Notes under the pieces: model-generated
Databases searched by the model: none
The model's input: only the letters and a program-made list of their open reading frames with translations
Told to the model about the DNA's origin: nothing
Part shown: positions 30,861 through 44,300 of the stretch, piece after piece
Layout of the letters: every line of letters begins with the position of its first letter
Position numbering within the stretch: position 1 is the first letter of the stretch
NCBI GenBank assembly: GCA_963924555.1
Contig: OZ004583.1
Location: 7,020,582-7,084,581, forward strand
Direction of reading: 5' to 3'
DNA length: 64,000 nucleotides
Source of the DNA: Crambe crambe
Lineage: Eukaryota > Porifera > Demospongiae > Poecilosclerida > Crambeidae
Translations under genes and position numbers: made by a program

Positions 30861-32496
30861 ACTAATGATTCTGGTGAGAAAGTTGCACTGAAGCTTTCAG
30901 TGCCTGAGGCTAAGATTGTGTCCTCATCTATAACGGAAGAGGAGGATAGATAGAAGAAGAGAGATTGCACAGGTGTGTGTGTTTTAATTTGTATTACATG
31001 TATACCTTCGAAGTGGAAAAGTTCTACTCTGTATCATCTTAACAGATACTCTTTAGTATACTGTAATTGGGAAATTTTCGATATTATGTGGTCATGTTCA
31101 ACAACCGAAAGTTAATTTACATGAAAAAATTAATTACCTTGTAAAAAAAATAATAATAATTAACATGAAATTGTAAACATGAATTATGTAAGGAAAATTT
31201 CCCAATCCAGCTGTACAAACTCTGTATTTCGTGTGTTTCATTTCCAGCTCCAGTTCTGAAGGTAGCAATGACAAGACCATACCTCCTCCTATGCATGGGC
31301 ATGACACTAAACTGGGCAGTCGTAGATACAGAGATCTGGAAGGAGTACAAGATGGAGAATATGGTAGGAATATCTGTTAGTGCCAGGCACCTTTAGTTAG
31401 CCACAAGCACTTGGGTTTTGTTCTTGCAAAGGTCAATTGTATACAGTAAGTAGCTAGGGCTGGCTAAGAACAATAGGGCTATGAAAATATTTTATTGTTC
31501 CCCAGCCACAAATACGTATGACAAATGTTATTAAAATTAGGGTACGGGTAAGGGGTTACTTGACTCACTTGACTCACTTGTTGCTGAAGGGGGAGTGAAG
31601 TAGGGATTTAAGTTGGGTGATATAAGTGTGGTTATTGAAATTAGGAGGGCTAGGAGCTAAATTTTATGGCTATCCCTACTTCACTTTTTATTTAGAAGAA
31701 ATTTTTTGCGCTCACTTGTGTAAGATTAGGATACACTATACAACATCAAAGAACATGCAATGTAATAGTCCAAGGCAGAAATCTATCAGTTTTCTAATAG
31801 CCTTGGGGCTCAAATTGATGTGGAGATAGTCCAATCATAATAACATAACACATGATAGAAGTTTGGGACAATTCTAATTATAATCATAATAAGCCAGTGT
31901 GCTTTGATGGAATTGTCCCAAACTTCTATCTTGTGGATGAAAATGATGACGTGAGAGGTGGGAGTGGCAGAGTGGTGGGACATAGTGTCAAAAAGAGATC
32001 CTGTAGTAGTGACGAGGATACTCTCTGGAAACCAGATGGTTGGTCATGCTATTCTAGCTAAATGCATGGTTTGGTACTAAATCTGTTTGCGCTCAATAAG
32101 AATTCAGGAATCTTGAAGAGTTCAATAATTATTATATAACAAAGTCCCAATCTGGACACAATGCAACTATGCTAAATATATATTCCTGTGTATTGTGTTA
32201 GTTTATTTTAGAACCACAAAGATCACCTTACTGGTGTATGTGGCTCTATGGTTCATGGAATAGATAAATGACTTAGGTTTCTGGGAGTGATAGAATCTTA
32301 GTTCCACATAATAAAGGTCATCTCGCTAAATGCTATTGTTACAGGACCAGTACATGTACATCTGATGAAAGCCTCTATTGCTAGCTCCTCCCAAGAGATG
32401 AGAAATGCGAAGAAGAGGTCGTTTGAGCAATGCATGTCAGCAACAGCAGTAAAGATTCTTAAAATGGAGCAAGAAAGAGGGCATGAAGATGATGAG
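30857..32496 (+). other. Candidate 3' coding exons of the KDM7 gene
   Basis: Beyond the apparent stop, three blocks look coding. 30862-30954 reads NDSGEKVALKLSVPEAK and is acidic at its end. 31248-31363 reads SSSEGSNDKTIPPPMHGHD and lies between CCAG and GTAGGA. 32344-32496 reads KKRSFEQCMSATAVKILKM and ends at GTAATG. A frame at about 31,930-32,061 ends FYLVDENDD ... SSDEDTLWKPDGW, faintly like the acidic-to-SDDxPWSP region of PHF8-type tails. The phase of exon 14 does not connect to the first block without hitting TGA, so these may belong to an alternative transcript or be decayed exons. Confidence 0.4.
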
Positions 32497-32839
32497 GTAA
32501 TGTTATCACTGGTCCATGCAGACTTGACATGGGTCAGGATAGCATAGAATGGAGAATAATGTTCCACTTCCCTCACTGATATTATAAACTCTGTAGTACA
32601 ATATACAAACTCCATACTACAGGATGTGAAAACAGCTGGTTTCCCCACAAAAGATGTTTGCAACAGATAGTAGCACCTACGTATAATAATTATAAAGAAA
32701 ACAAAAATCAATTTTAGTTTTTGAACATTCTCCTCTCTTCTTTGTATATGTGATAATTCACTGTAGCCTTCTGAGAACCTGTAGAGTAAGGATAGAAGAG
32801 AAAGAAGAGTTTTAGTTTATACACGACCTTTGACTTGCC

Positions 32840-33080
32840 ATCCCTACTTAGAGAGTGCTAACGCACTCTCGATAAAGAAACAGAACAAAAGTCAATTTTA
32901 GATATCGTTTTTTTCTTACGTTAGCGAATGAATTTTTGGTTTTTGAACCTTCTTTGTAGATGTAATAATTCACTGTAGCCTTCTGAGAACCTGTAGAGTA
33001 AGGATAGAAGAGAAGAGTTTTTAGTTTATACGGTCTTATGACCTTTGACCCGCCATCCCTACTTAGAGAGTGCCTCGATA
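32840..33080. repeat. Tandemly duplicated segment with AGAGAGTGC hairpin
   Basis: CACTGTAGCCTTCTGAGAAC and CCATCCCTACTTAGAGAGTG each occur twice (about 32,760-32,880 and 32,970-33,080). This is a direct duplication of about 210 bp. CATCCCTAC is shared with the foldback families at 15.3 and 28.3 kb. Confidence 0.6.
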
Positions 33081-33139
33081 CAGTCTAATCGCCTTACGTA
33101 AATCCTATTTTTTGCTCACATGATTTTCCGCAGAATTTT

Positions 33140-33900
33140 CTGGGCCTGCTGCCATTTCGAGTGTGGCGAATGTGGAGGCTCTTTTTGGACAAGTGCTGGG
33201 TATGGAAGTAGATTTTAGGCGCTACAGTGAATCTAAAGTGGCTACTCTTCATCTTGGGATTCCAATTTCCTGAAGATCTGGCGTTTTTGGAGGTTTTTTT
33301 CCGAGTGACCAAAATTCTCTGCTCAACTTTAGTGGCCTCAAGTTTTGCAGTTACAAATTTTTGTATGGAGTTAGCTCTGGGCATATGAAAATAGGAAAGA
33401 TGACCTATTTGTGTGTACCTGCTATGTCCCGAAATAAATCAACTGAATATCCATAGTGTAGGAATTTTCCTTGTCTATATTAATGGCTATAGCATATTCA
33501 CACGGCTTGATTATGATAACTAGATGCTGAGTGTTGTATTTATTTGAACTTCATCTGTGTCTGTCATTAGTTTTTTGTTGTTGTTGTTGTTGTTTTTTTT
33601 GTTGTTGTTTTTTTTGGGGGGGGGGGGGTTGGTTTTTTTAGTGAACGTGGAGGCTATTTTTGACAAATTCTGTGTGTTGATATGAATCTAAGGCTATTCT
33701 TCATTTCAATTTTCTGAAAATCTCACTAAACAGTTATTCTAGGGTGGTATTTACCAAGCAACTCATTTTAGAGACGAATTACTCTGAATACTCTCTCTAC
33801 TTTGAGGCAAGTTACCATAGTTTGGTTGAAGTTAGCTTTTGGGCATATTGAAATGGGTAAGTGTATAGTGAATGCTATGTCTCAAATTAAACTATGATGT
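33140..33900. repeat. Diverged direct duplication with T/G-rich core; no gene recognised
   Basis: A segment (AATGTGGAGGCTCTTTTTGG ... CTACTCTTCATC ... GGGCATATGAAAATAGG) at 33,160-33,440 is repeated in worn form at 33,640-33,895. Between them is a low-complexity GTTGTT/T/G run (about 33,580-33,640). The minus-strand open frame at 33094-33384 shows no domain. Confidence 0.5.
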
Positions 33901-35090
33901 CCATATAGCTGTAGGGAATTGAATCGGTTAGCTACCAGCTAACTGAGTTGTCTTTAGATATAATAATTGGGTGAAATATTATATTGTCATGGTGTCATCT
34001 CGTAGTGGAGATCCTATAGTCAAGTTTACAAGAATGGAGGAATGATCAGGGTTCTCAGAGATGTGCAACACCACTCTGATGGGGCCCATTATTCTTCATG
34101 TTGTTAACAATGTAATTTAAGAGCCACAAAAATATCTAAATCCTTTAATGTGATATTTAAGCACTGCTTTGATCAATTTCACTGGGGAGAACCCTGCTAT
34201 TAAACATAAAAAGTCTCCGTCCACTTCTGTCATAATATTCAACTTCGTCTCATTTTTATTTATAGCTATGTGTTGCATAACAGATTGCCCTCATCATGGT
34301 CTGAAGTGCTGCATTGGCTATTTGAGGTGCATTAAATAGAAAGTGTTCCATTTAAATGGTATGCATTTACTAATTTGAATCTCCTAATGGGCTCTGGTCC
34401 CAAGCTATTCAAATTATGAGGGTCCACTGACTGTACAGTACCACTCTAGATACACCACTGACCTGGTCATACACTTTCTTGTAGTGCCCTTCGCAGAGAC
34501 TAATGTGTAGATGTTTGAGTGTCAGTCCTAACTTCCAATCCTAGTAATTTGGACACACTGTTGTTTTTTATTGTTGTTTTTTTTTTTAAATTCTGGCAAC
34601 CTTGAAGGTGTTGCTGAATGCAACCATCTGTTTTCCATATTTATATCCTTCTCACGCTTTCTACATAATATACACTTATTGATGTCATTTTCCTCAGTTT
34701 TATTCTCAATAGCTACCTCTTCCCAGGTTACTAAATGGCTGTAGTACATGGAGTTCAAAGGAGGCAAGGACCACATTCCTAACCTGGTTCCTACGGACAT
34801 TATTAACTTATTCAATGCCATTTACTTGTTTACAATTACTGTGGTTATGAAGAATTTTGCAGTTACAGTTCTTAAATGCTGTGTACTATAAGTGTTCTTT
34901 ATTTTGTAATACATTTTATGTATGTACATACCTAGCAAATGGAATGTCCTGAAATTAAAGTAATTCTGTGAGCTGTGCACTTTCTGATGCTGACCTGTTT
35001 CAACTTTAATTTCAACTACATGGACTGGTACACATCTTACAGCAAAATTATAGCGCTTCTACAGGCTGAATAGACTTGTTAGCTTAGAAT
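33900..35090. other. Intergenic, nothing recognised
   Basis: AT-rich sequence without convincing exons on either strand. The open frame at 34528-34821 (minus) contains a poly-Asn/Lys run, lacks splice context and is not conserved with anything else in the window. Confidence 0.4.
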
Positions 35091-35384
35091 GGATGTAAAC
35101 GCCCACATATTCGACTTCATCTCATCATTAAGGGATTTGTGCACATCACGAGAGGAGAGCTATAATAATGCTTACCTGCACTACAGTAGACATCATAACC
35201 CGTACTCACATAACAGGTAAAGGATCGCTCTTTAAAATGTTTTAATGACTTACACCAACGACGACCCTTTCCTAAACTAAGCATAAACAAGCAATCACAA
35301 ATAATTTTAATGCATAAAAAGTTTCCTCCATGCAAATGGTCTAGCTATAAAATTATAGCGAATGAGTGATAGTTTGTCCTCTGC

Positions 35385-38300
35385 CTAGCCAGTGCCATTG
35401 GAACCTCTTCCATCCTGAATCAGAAGAAAGAATAACCAAGAGAAACATAGTCCTAGATATTATAGTTATACTCATTCACTTTCACAGTTCAAAATTAACA
35501 CCATATAGAGCTGTGGGAAGGACTTACAGATTGGTAGCTAGGAAGTTTGCGTGTGCATAACTTTGTGGGATTCATTATTGTCCCAATTAAAAAAGAGTGT
35601 TGTATCATCTGTATGTTACTTACCTCCTTTTTAAGTGGTTGGGAAGATGAAGGTTTGCTGGTTTCCTACCACTCTCCTGCATAGATAATAATATGACTAT
35701 ACAATGGCATTATCATTGTTCGGGTTCTTCCTTACCTTATATTACTGTTACCCAGAGCACTGTATTCTCCTCTAGATGGCTTGCTTATGTTTCCCTTCCC
35801 ATGGTCCAGTGGAAGGTAGTGCTCACCCTCCTCTTTACATATTGAAGGTTTTGCTGGTTTCCTACCACTCACCTGCATGGATGATATGACTACAGTAAAC
35901 GGGACACTCCCATGCAACAGCCTAATAATGGACATTGCTTCATGCACCAACTGAAATCCATATCCTACAATGTATTAGCAACATCTGAAGAGCGGACACC
36001 TCCCAGTTCTAGACAACAGACGGTGGAGCTTGCGCCAAATGATCTAGCTCTATATAAAATCTATCCTGAATAACGGAGGGTGGGAGGGGCTTTCCAAAAA
36101 TACCTCATTTGAATATTGACAATGAATTATCAGTGGCGGCTGAGGGTGGGGGCGAGAGGGGCTAGAGCCCCCCCCCCCCCCCCCCCCCCCCCCCCACACT
36201 TTTTGGGGTCCTCAGCCACCCCTGATTATATATACAATGATAATGTGTTTTAATCTTAGTCTAGAGCAGTTCACAGTCTACCAGCGATTGTATGATCTCC
36301 AGGAGTCTTGTAATATACTCCTGAGGCCCATAGAGTTTATAAGTGCACGGAACTTCCGGCTCCACGATTAATACAATTGCCAATTACTTTGGCAAAACCT
36401 TTATTTCTGTCTCTCTTGAGAAAGTTTGATAGCAGAGAGCTAGCTAATATTATAAGGAACATGTCCAACTATATCAGTTTACTTCATAATCGCTACAGCT
36501 GATTTGTCCTTTATATTATGCGTGGTTCGCATCTTAGAAGCAGTACTTCTCCAATCTCTGGAGTCCAAATGTCTTTATAAACATGGTAACCTCTAATGTA
36601 AGAGTTAAACTCTGCAACTTCCAGGCCAGAACTTTGAGATGGCTAAGAGGCCATTGGCATTGGCGGCAAGCAGCTATTTGTTGAGTCCACGTGACAGTCC
36701 ACATGGACATACGTACATACACATGGCAATAACTCCCCAATAAAGGACATACCCTGAATAGCAGACAGAGGCCTGTGTCCCAAAGTGTCTGCAATTTGGA
36801 GAGTCTACTGTATACGATGTGGTTGGGTTCTTCCTTACCTTACTGTTATCCAGAGCACTGTATTCTTCCTCACTTCCGTCCTGAGTACTGGATGGCTTAT
36901 CCTTACTTCCAGCCCCTTTACCTCCCTTCTTGTGGTCCAGTGGGAGGTAGTGTTGATCTTTCTCCTCATTGTGATGTACTTGAGAAAGTGAAGGTCCACC
37001 ACTTACCTGGAGTAATAATAATTACAATACCATGGTGATCTAGTTACTTTCATCAGCCACTTACTCTGAGAGCACTGTATTCCTCTCCTCCTCCATTTCC
37101 TCTCGCTGGTTTCTCCTTATATCCACGTCCACTGCCTCCATTCCCATGGTCTAGGGGACGGTAATGAGAGTCCTTTCCTTTTGACTAAATGATGAAAGAG
37201 TGGGACTAACAACAATTTCTTTAGAAATGACTCTACATACTCCACCAGTTTCACACTTGGCAGTGTATTTCCGATAATATTCTTCTTGTTTCTCCAATAT
37301 ATGATTGTCCTGGTTTTCTGAATTCTCCAATAGTAAGATCTTCCAACTCCTTGACTCTCCCTCCTGTACCAACCTCCAACTCTTCTAGTTTTCGAATCTG
37401 TTAAGTCACAACAGAGGAATATATATTACTGACATAACTAATACAATACTTGCTGGTATATTTGCTTCCCAGGGTTCCTCTCTTGGTTGGTGGTGAATAC
37501 TTCTATGCAAACATTTCTGCCAGAAACTCATTTGCTGCAGTAAATAATTATATTATAAATAGAGATACTATAGGTAAGGGATTGGTGCATATGATGATTT
37601 AACATGTAAATAGTTACCTCACTGCTCCTCTTTTTGTAGTTGGGTAAACCTGTATGTGTGATGATAGAGAAAGAGATTGTTGAGTTTGAGGCTTGGGCGT
37701 GAAGCACCAAAAATAAATATTTTCATAGCATATCTATTCAATAACTACGTATTCCTTACATCTAGATAGCTCTTACAGATGTAATCCACAGCATAATATA
37801 CTCCAGCAGCCACAAATTAGGATGTTAACGTATGAGAGTACATGTGCTGAGATGATGAGACCATCTCTAGAAGATTGCCAAGTACGTAGGATCCACATCT
37901 ATTCATTATCCCTTACTGGAGCAATCATGGGCTAAATATATTCCAGCAACCACAAATATTAGGAGAAAGACGTCTGAGAAAACATGGGCTGAAATTATAA
38001 GACCATCTCTAGAAAACTGCCAAGTAAGATCACATGTATCTGCATGTACGTACAAAATCGTAAAGGGATTAATAATTGACGACTAACACCTCAACACCAG
38101 CCAAGGAAGGATTTAGAGGGATGCTTCTTGGAAAAATATGTGATAGTTGATCTCGAAAGGCATATTCTCCACGATGATCAGTGTCATTCACTCTCCATAT
38201 AAGTGTATTGGGTATATCAGTTCCCACACAAGTGAACTGGATTGGTCCTGGACAGTTCAATGAAGTGTTGGGCATCAAAGCAATCCCTGTATGAAGAAAA

Positions 38301-38545
38301 AGGCCTGCAGTGAAGTCTTCCTGCAACCTTATCTTACTATAGCTTATTACTACTGATTCTAGCTTAAGTTATGTAACTAATCGAGCTAGCTATACATCAG
38401 ATCTTACTTACCCTTTGCATAGGTATAACACCTATTCTAGCTAGCTATGTAGCTAACTATTGAGCTAGCTATAGTTACTCAGCCTACTTATGGAGAGAGG
38501 AGAGGAAGATAGGGAAGGCTCCGGAGCAGCTAGAAATATAATGCC
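35385..38545 (-). pseudogene. Receptor copy D: decayed paralog
   Basis: Minus-strand remnants: a signal exon relic 38538-38489 (ATG GCA TTA TAT TTC then TAG where copy A has CAG), Ig exon 38286 to about 38075 cut after VEVLVVN, two TM3-like exons (about 38036-37913 and 37885-37777, the second with a 2-base deletion), GLPNYKKRSSE 37649-37618, QMSFWQKC from 37534, coiled-coil exon from 37397 with a deletion that shifts the frame in its middle, tyrosine modules 37150-37065, 37006-36839 and 35872-35736 (the last with about 5 extra bases before the donor), a worn module 35676-35624, and a terminal exon 35414-35385 (DGRGSNGTG, TAG). FN3-1 to FN3-3, TM1 and TM2 are missing. It is closest to copy A, from which it was probably duplicated. 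Confidence 0.7.
36131..36224. mobile_element. 94-bp hAT-like miniature element with poly-C core
   Basis: Ends CAGTGGCGGCTGAGG and CCTCAGCCACCCCTG are inverted repeats with two mismatches, of the CAGNGGCGG type frequent in hAT elements. Flanking direct repeats are ATTAT (5 bp). The centre is an uninterrupted run of about 27 C. Confidence 0.65.
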
Positions 38546-39780
38546 ATAAGTGAATGAGCATATACTATCTACATATGTATACTCCACTGAATTATCCTGA
38601 ATTGATGAATCTTTGGCAAATGAAGGCATGATAGAAACAACTTTTCAATGCACTAAAAATAAAGTCATAGCACTCTTCTAGTTCTTTATCTCTGAATAGA
38701 GGATAACCTCTCCATAATAACTATATTGTGCTTTATTTACAGAACCTCAAATCATGATGACCTGAAACAGTTAGCTAATAATATAGGACTCGCTATATAT
38801 GTTATTGTATACATGACTTATCAGCAAAATACAGCAAGTGAAAAGAATGTACGTATGCTCTAAAGAAGAAGAAAAATCATCAACCCAGTAAGGAAGTAAA
38901 TAATAGTGAACAAAGGTATCTAGAGCATGGCTACATGATTATGTTCAGTACTGCATAACAGCCATAATTAATGCCCATCGTCCATGGAAATGAAGTTTTT
39001 AAATCTCCATGGAGACAAGAAAGCGTGGCTAGCTACAGTAAAGTAGCTTTACCTTAACCATAGGTTTACGGGATTGGAAACGGATCACGTGCTCTCGTTA
39101 GCAACTAACAACCGAGGCGCGTTGACAGCTGAATGACATAGCACTTTTGTCAAAGTTGCTGTTCTGACAAGATCCGTGAGGTAAGACTTATGCCAATGAT
39201 ACTATAATACACTAGGGCATAGATTTACTGTATGAAATAAATTTCAGCTCAGATTTTCAAGTTTATTCCTACAAATACTACTGTAGTGGTTAATGGGACT
39301 GTAATCCCTCTCACGCTTGATGGAATCAATTGCTGTTGCCCATTTTCTGATCAAAAGGCATGTAAACTTTAGCTACATGGAATAGTAATGTTGGTTTTTG
39401 TATTAGCTGACATATAATTGTCTCTAGCATTTGCAAGTGGTGTTAAAACTGTAATCCCTCTCCCAAGAAATAAATTAACAATATTGAAACTGTATTAGTT
39501 ATTTCAGGGAAAGGATAGAACAGTAAATGGAATTGGTGCATTCGTTTTCTATACAATAGTCATCCTATGGAGATGGCAAGCTTACTATATTTCCCCCCTA
39601 ATATCCATAGGGTCCACAGGACAGCTGACTGAGCCGAATTCTTGAGGTGGATGGTGTCAAAACCCAACAGCCAAAAGCTGGAAGTATTGCAATAATGTTG
39701 ATGAGGGAGAACTGAGCAGAAACTGGCGGATAACTTTGGGGCAAAATTATCTAGCTATAATAATAATGAATTTATGTCTA
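38400..39780. other. Duplicated flank of copies A and D, then unassigned sequence
   Basis: 38,490-38,960 is homologous to 2,960-3,790 upstream of copy A but lacks the long purine tract. 39,060-39,780 has no assigned gene. A possible exon at 39,249-39,360 reads IFKFIPTNTTVVVNGTVIPL after an AATTTCAG acceptor, but nothing connects to it. Confidence 0.4.
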
Positions 39781-39789
39781 ATTTTAATA

Positions 39790-41106
39790 GCGTAGATCAA
39801 CGTATTATCACCACTTTTTGTCCATACTCAATATTACTTTCACAAATATGAATTATTCATAGATTTTGTACAGCTCACTATTTAGATATTCTAGAAGCCT
39901 GTCCTAATTAAATGAAAATATTCACTCATTACTCAGTGAATTGTACACCACTGTATTGCAATATTTCAAATGGTGATAATAGGTTCAAGTGAACCTATTA
40001 TCACCACATCCTATTTCAATGGGAAAAAAATATGAAAAAGGAGTTAAAAGGTATATAAATAAAGTTAAAATAAATACAGACATAAAATGAGTTTAATCCT
40101 GACAGTCTTCACAGATTAGTCAACTTTTGGTGTAATTTTTTCCATAGATACAAAATACATGAAACCATCGGTCGCATACTTTACAGTCTATCCAGAACAC
40201 ATTTCTCTCATTACAACCATCTGGCTCCCGTTTCAAACACTTCTCACAAACAGTATCTGATTCATTGCCATCTGAAGATTCCACAGTGTCATCACTTCTC
40301 TTGAATCTTGCTGGGAGACGGACTTTTCTTTCAGGGTGGCGCTTACAAAATCGTGTGAACCAGTTCTTGCTTAGTCCTTCGTCTGGAAACCGGTCAGCCT
40401 TGCCTGATCTTATGGGAATGGCCCATCCAAAGGCAGTGGTCATTCTAGGAGTGAGTGGGAAGCCTTGCTTTGCCATATGAACAAGATATGCCACTAAAGC
40501 ATCCTCTTCCTCTTTCGATAGTACTGTTGAAGGTCCAGGGCTTTTGCCATGCCAAACCCGGCCTTTTATTCTATCATCCAATTGGAAGATAGATCCTAGC
40601 CATAGAAGTGATTGTTCCTTTGCCCTCTTTTACTGCATTCATTGCAGCTACCATGTCAGAGTCCTGCCACTGCTTTCTCCTTACTTTGGCCATACTGTAA
40701 TGTTATAGATAACCATCCGTATGTGAGCAAGTTAGTTATTTGCTTCATTTAGAAGCTAAAATGAGGTCTAAATAGCTAGCTTGCTGTCTGGACCTACAAC
40801 AACAACCCCTCCACCTACTCAACCCCAGCAAAGCTTACTTAGAAAGCTTTTAGAGAGCTCTTGTGCCATGGACTAAACATTCCTCGAAAGAAAAAATACT
40901 GTCACCAAGCTAGCTTTAAAAGAAAGGCTGTTTCTAGAACTCACCTTTCGATAATACCGTCGATGCAGATATCAAAGTGGACCATGTGCTCTGGAGAATT
41001 TACTGGCAGTGTGCAAATCTCAGTAAACTATTCAATCTTGCACTTTTGACCCACATGGTGATAATAGGGTCCAAACTTGTGGTGGTGATAATACGTGGAT
41101 CTACGC
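39790..41106. mobile_element. Pogo-like DNA transposon, internally deleted, TA target duplication
   Basis: Terminal inverted repeats GCGTAGATCAACGTATTATC (39790 onward) and the near-perfect complement ending at 41106 (one mismatch over about 25 bp) are flanked by TA at 39788-39789 and 41107-41108. Sub-terminal GGTGATAATAGG-type motifs recur inside both ends. The element is 1,317 bp and holds the remnant of a CENP-B-type transposase, so it is an internally deleted copy of a Tc1/mariner-pogo superfamily element. Confidence 0.8.
40120..40693 (-). pseudogene. Pogo-type transposase remnant: HTH region joined to C-terminal zinc finger
   Basis: The N-terminus (MAKVRRKQWQDSDMVAAMN ... SMARIYLP, start at 40693) continues in another frame after a one-base shift near 40,580 into LDDRIKGRVWHGKSPGPST and EEDALVAYLVHMAKQGFPLT, then WFTRFCKRHPE. 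This is a CENP-B/Tc5-type DNA-binding helix-turn-helix. It runs directly into CEKCLKREPDGC ... WIDCKVCDRWFHVFC, a PHD-like zinc finger typical of the C-terminus of some pogo-family transposases. The central DDE catalytic domain is missing, so the protein could not transpose. It could still bind element ends in principle. Confidence 0.75.
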
Positions 41107-41384
41107 TACCAAAAGTCATTCTGGCCTTTCTTTCAAATCAATCACATAAAATTAATGTATAATGAGCAATGATAGGTACTCATAGTTATAATTACAAGGA
41201 AAAAAGTTATGAATAATTAATAACTTCTGTAGCGTGCTGAAATGGCTCAGTGCCAGAATGGCTGATTTAACCCCTAGAGACACGACAGCGGAAATGCGTA
41301 TTTCTAAATAACGCACACCTATATATAAACATGCGCGCGCTTATTGAGCTTGCATTTAGCTATTGTAGGCATCATAGATAATCT

Positions 41385-44300
41385 ATGCTGGCATGCAGTT
41401 TATGTCATTGTGGACTTTAGCTACAGTAAGCCATTCTGGCATGCATTTACTGCTTAGATATTATTGTAGACTTAAGCCGTAGCTTGTCAGCCATTCTGGC
41501 GCTGTGCAGTATAGACTTTATCTATACAGATGAGCTATATTGCATGTGGCACACAGTTATAGCTACAGCTAGTATGCCATGCATTGATTATTGTAGGCTT
41601 TAGTGAGTCATTCTGGCACACTCAAATCTTATTGTAGATTAGCTATAGCTAATTATATTCTTGCACTATGATGCAGTTATTATTGTAGCTAGATTTTTAG
41701 CTAGCTATTCCGACATGCATTTATTAAACTACAGTTACGTGAGCCATTCTGGTATGCCTTTAAAGAGCTATAGCTAGCTATATAGGGGACGCAGCTACTA
41801 TTAACTCTATATAATAGTGATCCATTCTGGCACACAGTTATCATTATCATATAGTGAGCCATTCTACATGCAGTTAATTAGATTCTTATAGTGAGATAAT
41901 CTGGAACACAGTATAGACTCTTAATATAGTGAGCCGAGCCATGCACAGTAGTTATTATTATAGACTCTATAATAGTGAGCCATTCTGGCATGCAGTTATT
42001 AATATAGACTCTATAGAGTGAGCCATTCTGGCATGCAGTTATCATTATAGACTCTATAGAGTGAGCCATTCTGGCATGCAGTTATCATTATAGACTCTAC
42101 AGCTATAGCGAGCCATTCTGGCATGCAGTTATTAATATAGACTCTATAGAGTGAGCCATTCGGGCATGCAGTTATTATTATGGACTCTATATAGTGAGCC
42201 ATTCTGGCATGCAGTTATTAATATAGACTCTATAGAGTGAGCCATTCTGGCACGCAGTTATTATATAGATTCTATCGAGTGAGCCATTCTGGCATGCAGT
42301 TATTATTATAGACTCTATAGAGTGAGACATTCTGGCATGCAGTTATTAATATAGACTCTGTATAGTGAGCCATTCTGGCATGCAGTTATTAATATAGACT
42401 CTATATAGAGAGCCATTCTGGCATGCATTTATCATTATAGACTCTATAGAGTGAGCCATTCTGGCATGCAGTTATTAATATAGACTCTATAGAGTGAGCC
42501 ATTCTGGCACGCAGTTATTATATAGATTCTATTGAGTGAGCCATTCTGGCATGCAGTTATTATTATAGACTCTATAGAGAGACATTCTGGCATGCAGTTA
42601 TTAATATAGACTCTATATAGAGAGCCATTCTGGCATGCAGTTATCATTATAGACTCTATAGAGTGAGCCATTCTGGCATGCAGTTATCATTATAGACTCT
42701 ATAGAGTGAGCCATTCTGGCATGCAGTTATCATTATAGACTCTATAGAGTGAGCCATTCTGGCATGCAGTTATCATTATGGACTCTATAGAGTGAGCCAT
42801 TCGGGCATGCAGTTATTAATATAGACTCTATAGAGTAAGCCATTCTGGCACGCAGTTATCATTATAGACTCTATAGAGTGAGCCATTCGGGCATGCAGTT
42901 ATTAATATAGACTCTATCGAGTGAGACATTCTGGCATGCAGTTATTATTATAGACTCTATAGAGTGAGACATTCTGGCATGCAGTTATTATAGACTCTGT
43001 ATAGTGAGGCATTCTGGCACGCAGTTATTCTATATAGAGAGCCATTCTGGCATGCAGTTATTGATATAGACTCTATAGAGTGAGCCATTCTGGCATGCAG
43101 TTATTAATATAGACTCTATATAGAGAGCCATTCTGGCATGCAGTTATCATTATAGACTCTATAGAGTGAGCCATTCTGGCATGCAGTTATCATTATGGAC
43201 TCTATAGAGTGAGCCATTCGGGCATGCAGTTATTATTATAGACTCTATATAGAGAGCCATTCTGGCACGCAGTTATTAATATAGACTCTATAGAGTGAGC
43301 CATTCTGGCATGCAGTTATTAATATAGACTCTATAGAGTAAGCCATTCTGGCACGCAGTTATCATTATAGACTCTATAGAGTGAGCCATTCGGGCATGCA
43401 GTTATTAATATAGACTCTATAGAGTGAGCCATTCTGGCACGCAGTTATTATAGACTCTATAGAGTGAGACATTCTGGCATGCAGTTATTAATATAGACTC
43501 TATAGAGTGAGCCATTCTGGCATGCAGTTATTAATATAGACTCTATATAGAGAGCCATTCTGGCATGCATTTATCATTATAGACTCTATAGAGTGAGACA
43601 TTCTGGCATGCAGTTATTAATATAGACTCTGTATAGTGAGCCATTCTGGCATGCAGTTATTAATATAGACTCTATATAGAGAGCCATTCTGGCATGCATT
43701 TATCATTATAGACTCTATAGAGTGAGCCATTCTGGCATGCAGTTATTAATATAGACTCTATATAGAGAGCCATTCTGGCATGCATTTATCATTATAGACT
43801 CTATAGAGTGAGCCATTCTGGCACGCAGTTATTATTATAGACTCTATAGAGTGAGACATTCTGGCATGCAGTTATTAATATAGACTCTATAGAGTGAGCC
43901 ATTCTGGCATGCAGTTATTAATATAGACTCTATATAGAGAGCCATTCTGGCATGCATTTATCATTATAGACTCTATAGAGTGAGCCATTCTGGCATGCAG
44001 TTATTAATATAGACTCTATAGAGTGAGCCATTCTGGCACGCAGTTATTATATAGATTCTATTGAGTGAGCCATTCTGGTATGCAGTTATTATTATAGACT
44101 CTATAGAGTGAGACATTCTGGCATGCAGTTATCATTATAGACTCTATAGAGTGAGCCATTCTGGCATGCAGTTATCATTATAGACTCTATAGAGTGAGCC
44201 ATTCTGGCATGCAGTTATTATTATAGACTCTATCGAGTGAGACATTCTGGCATGCAGTTATTAATATAGACTCTGTATAGTGAGGCATTCTGGCACGCAG

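Noticed and set aside
33094..33384. Basic 96-residue open frame on the minus strand
   Set aside because: No recognisable domain, and the sequence is part of a diverged non-coding duplication.
41878..42671. Minus-strand open frames reading MAHSIESIMITACQNG repeats
   Set aside because: They are translations of the satellite monomer and break whenever 37-bp or other variants change the phase.
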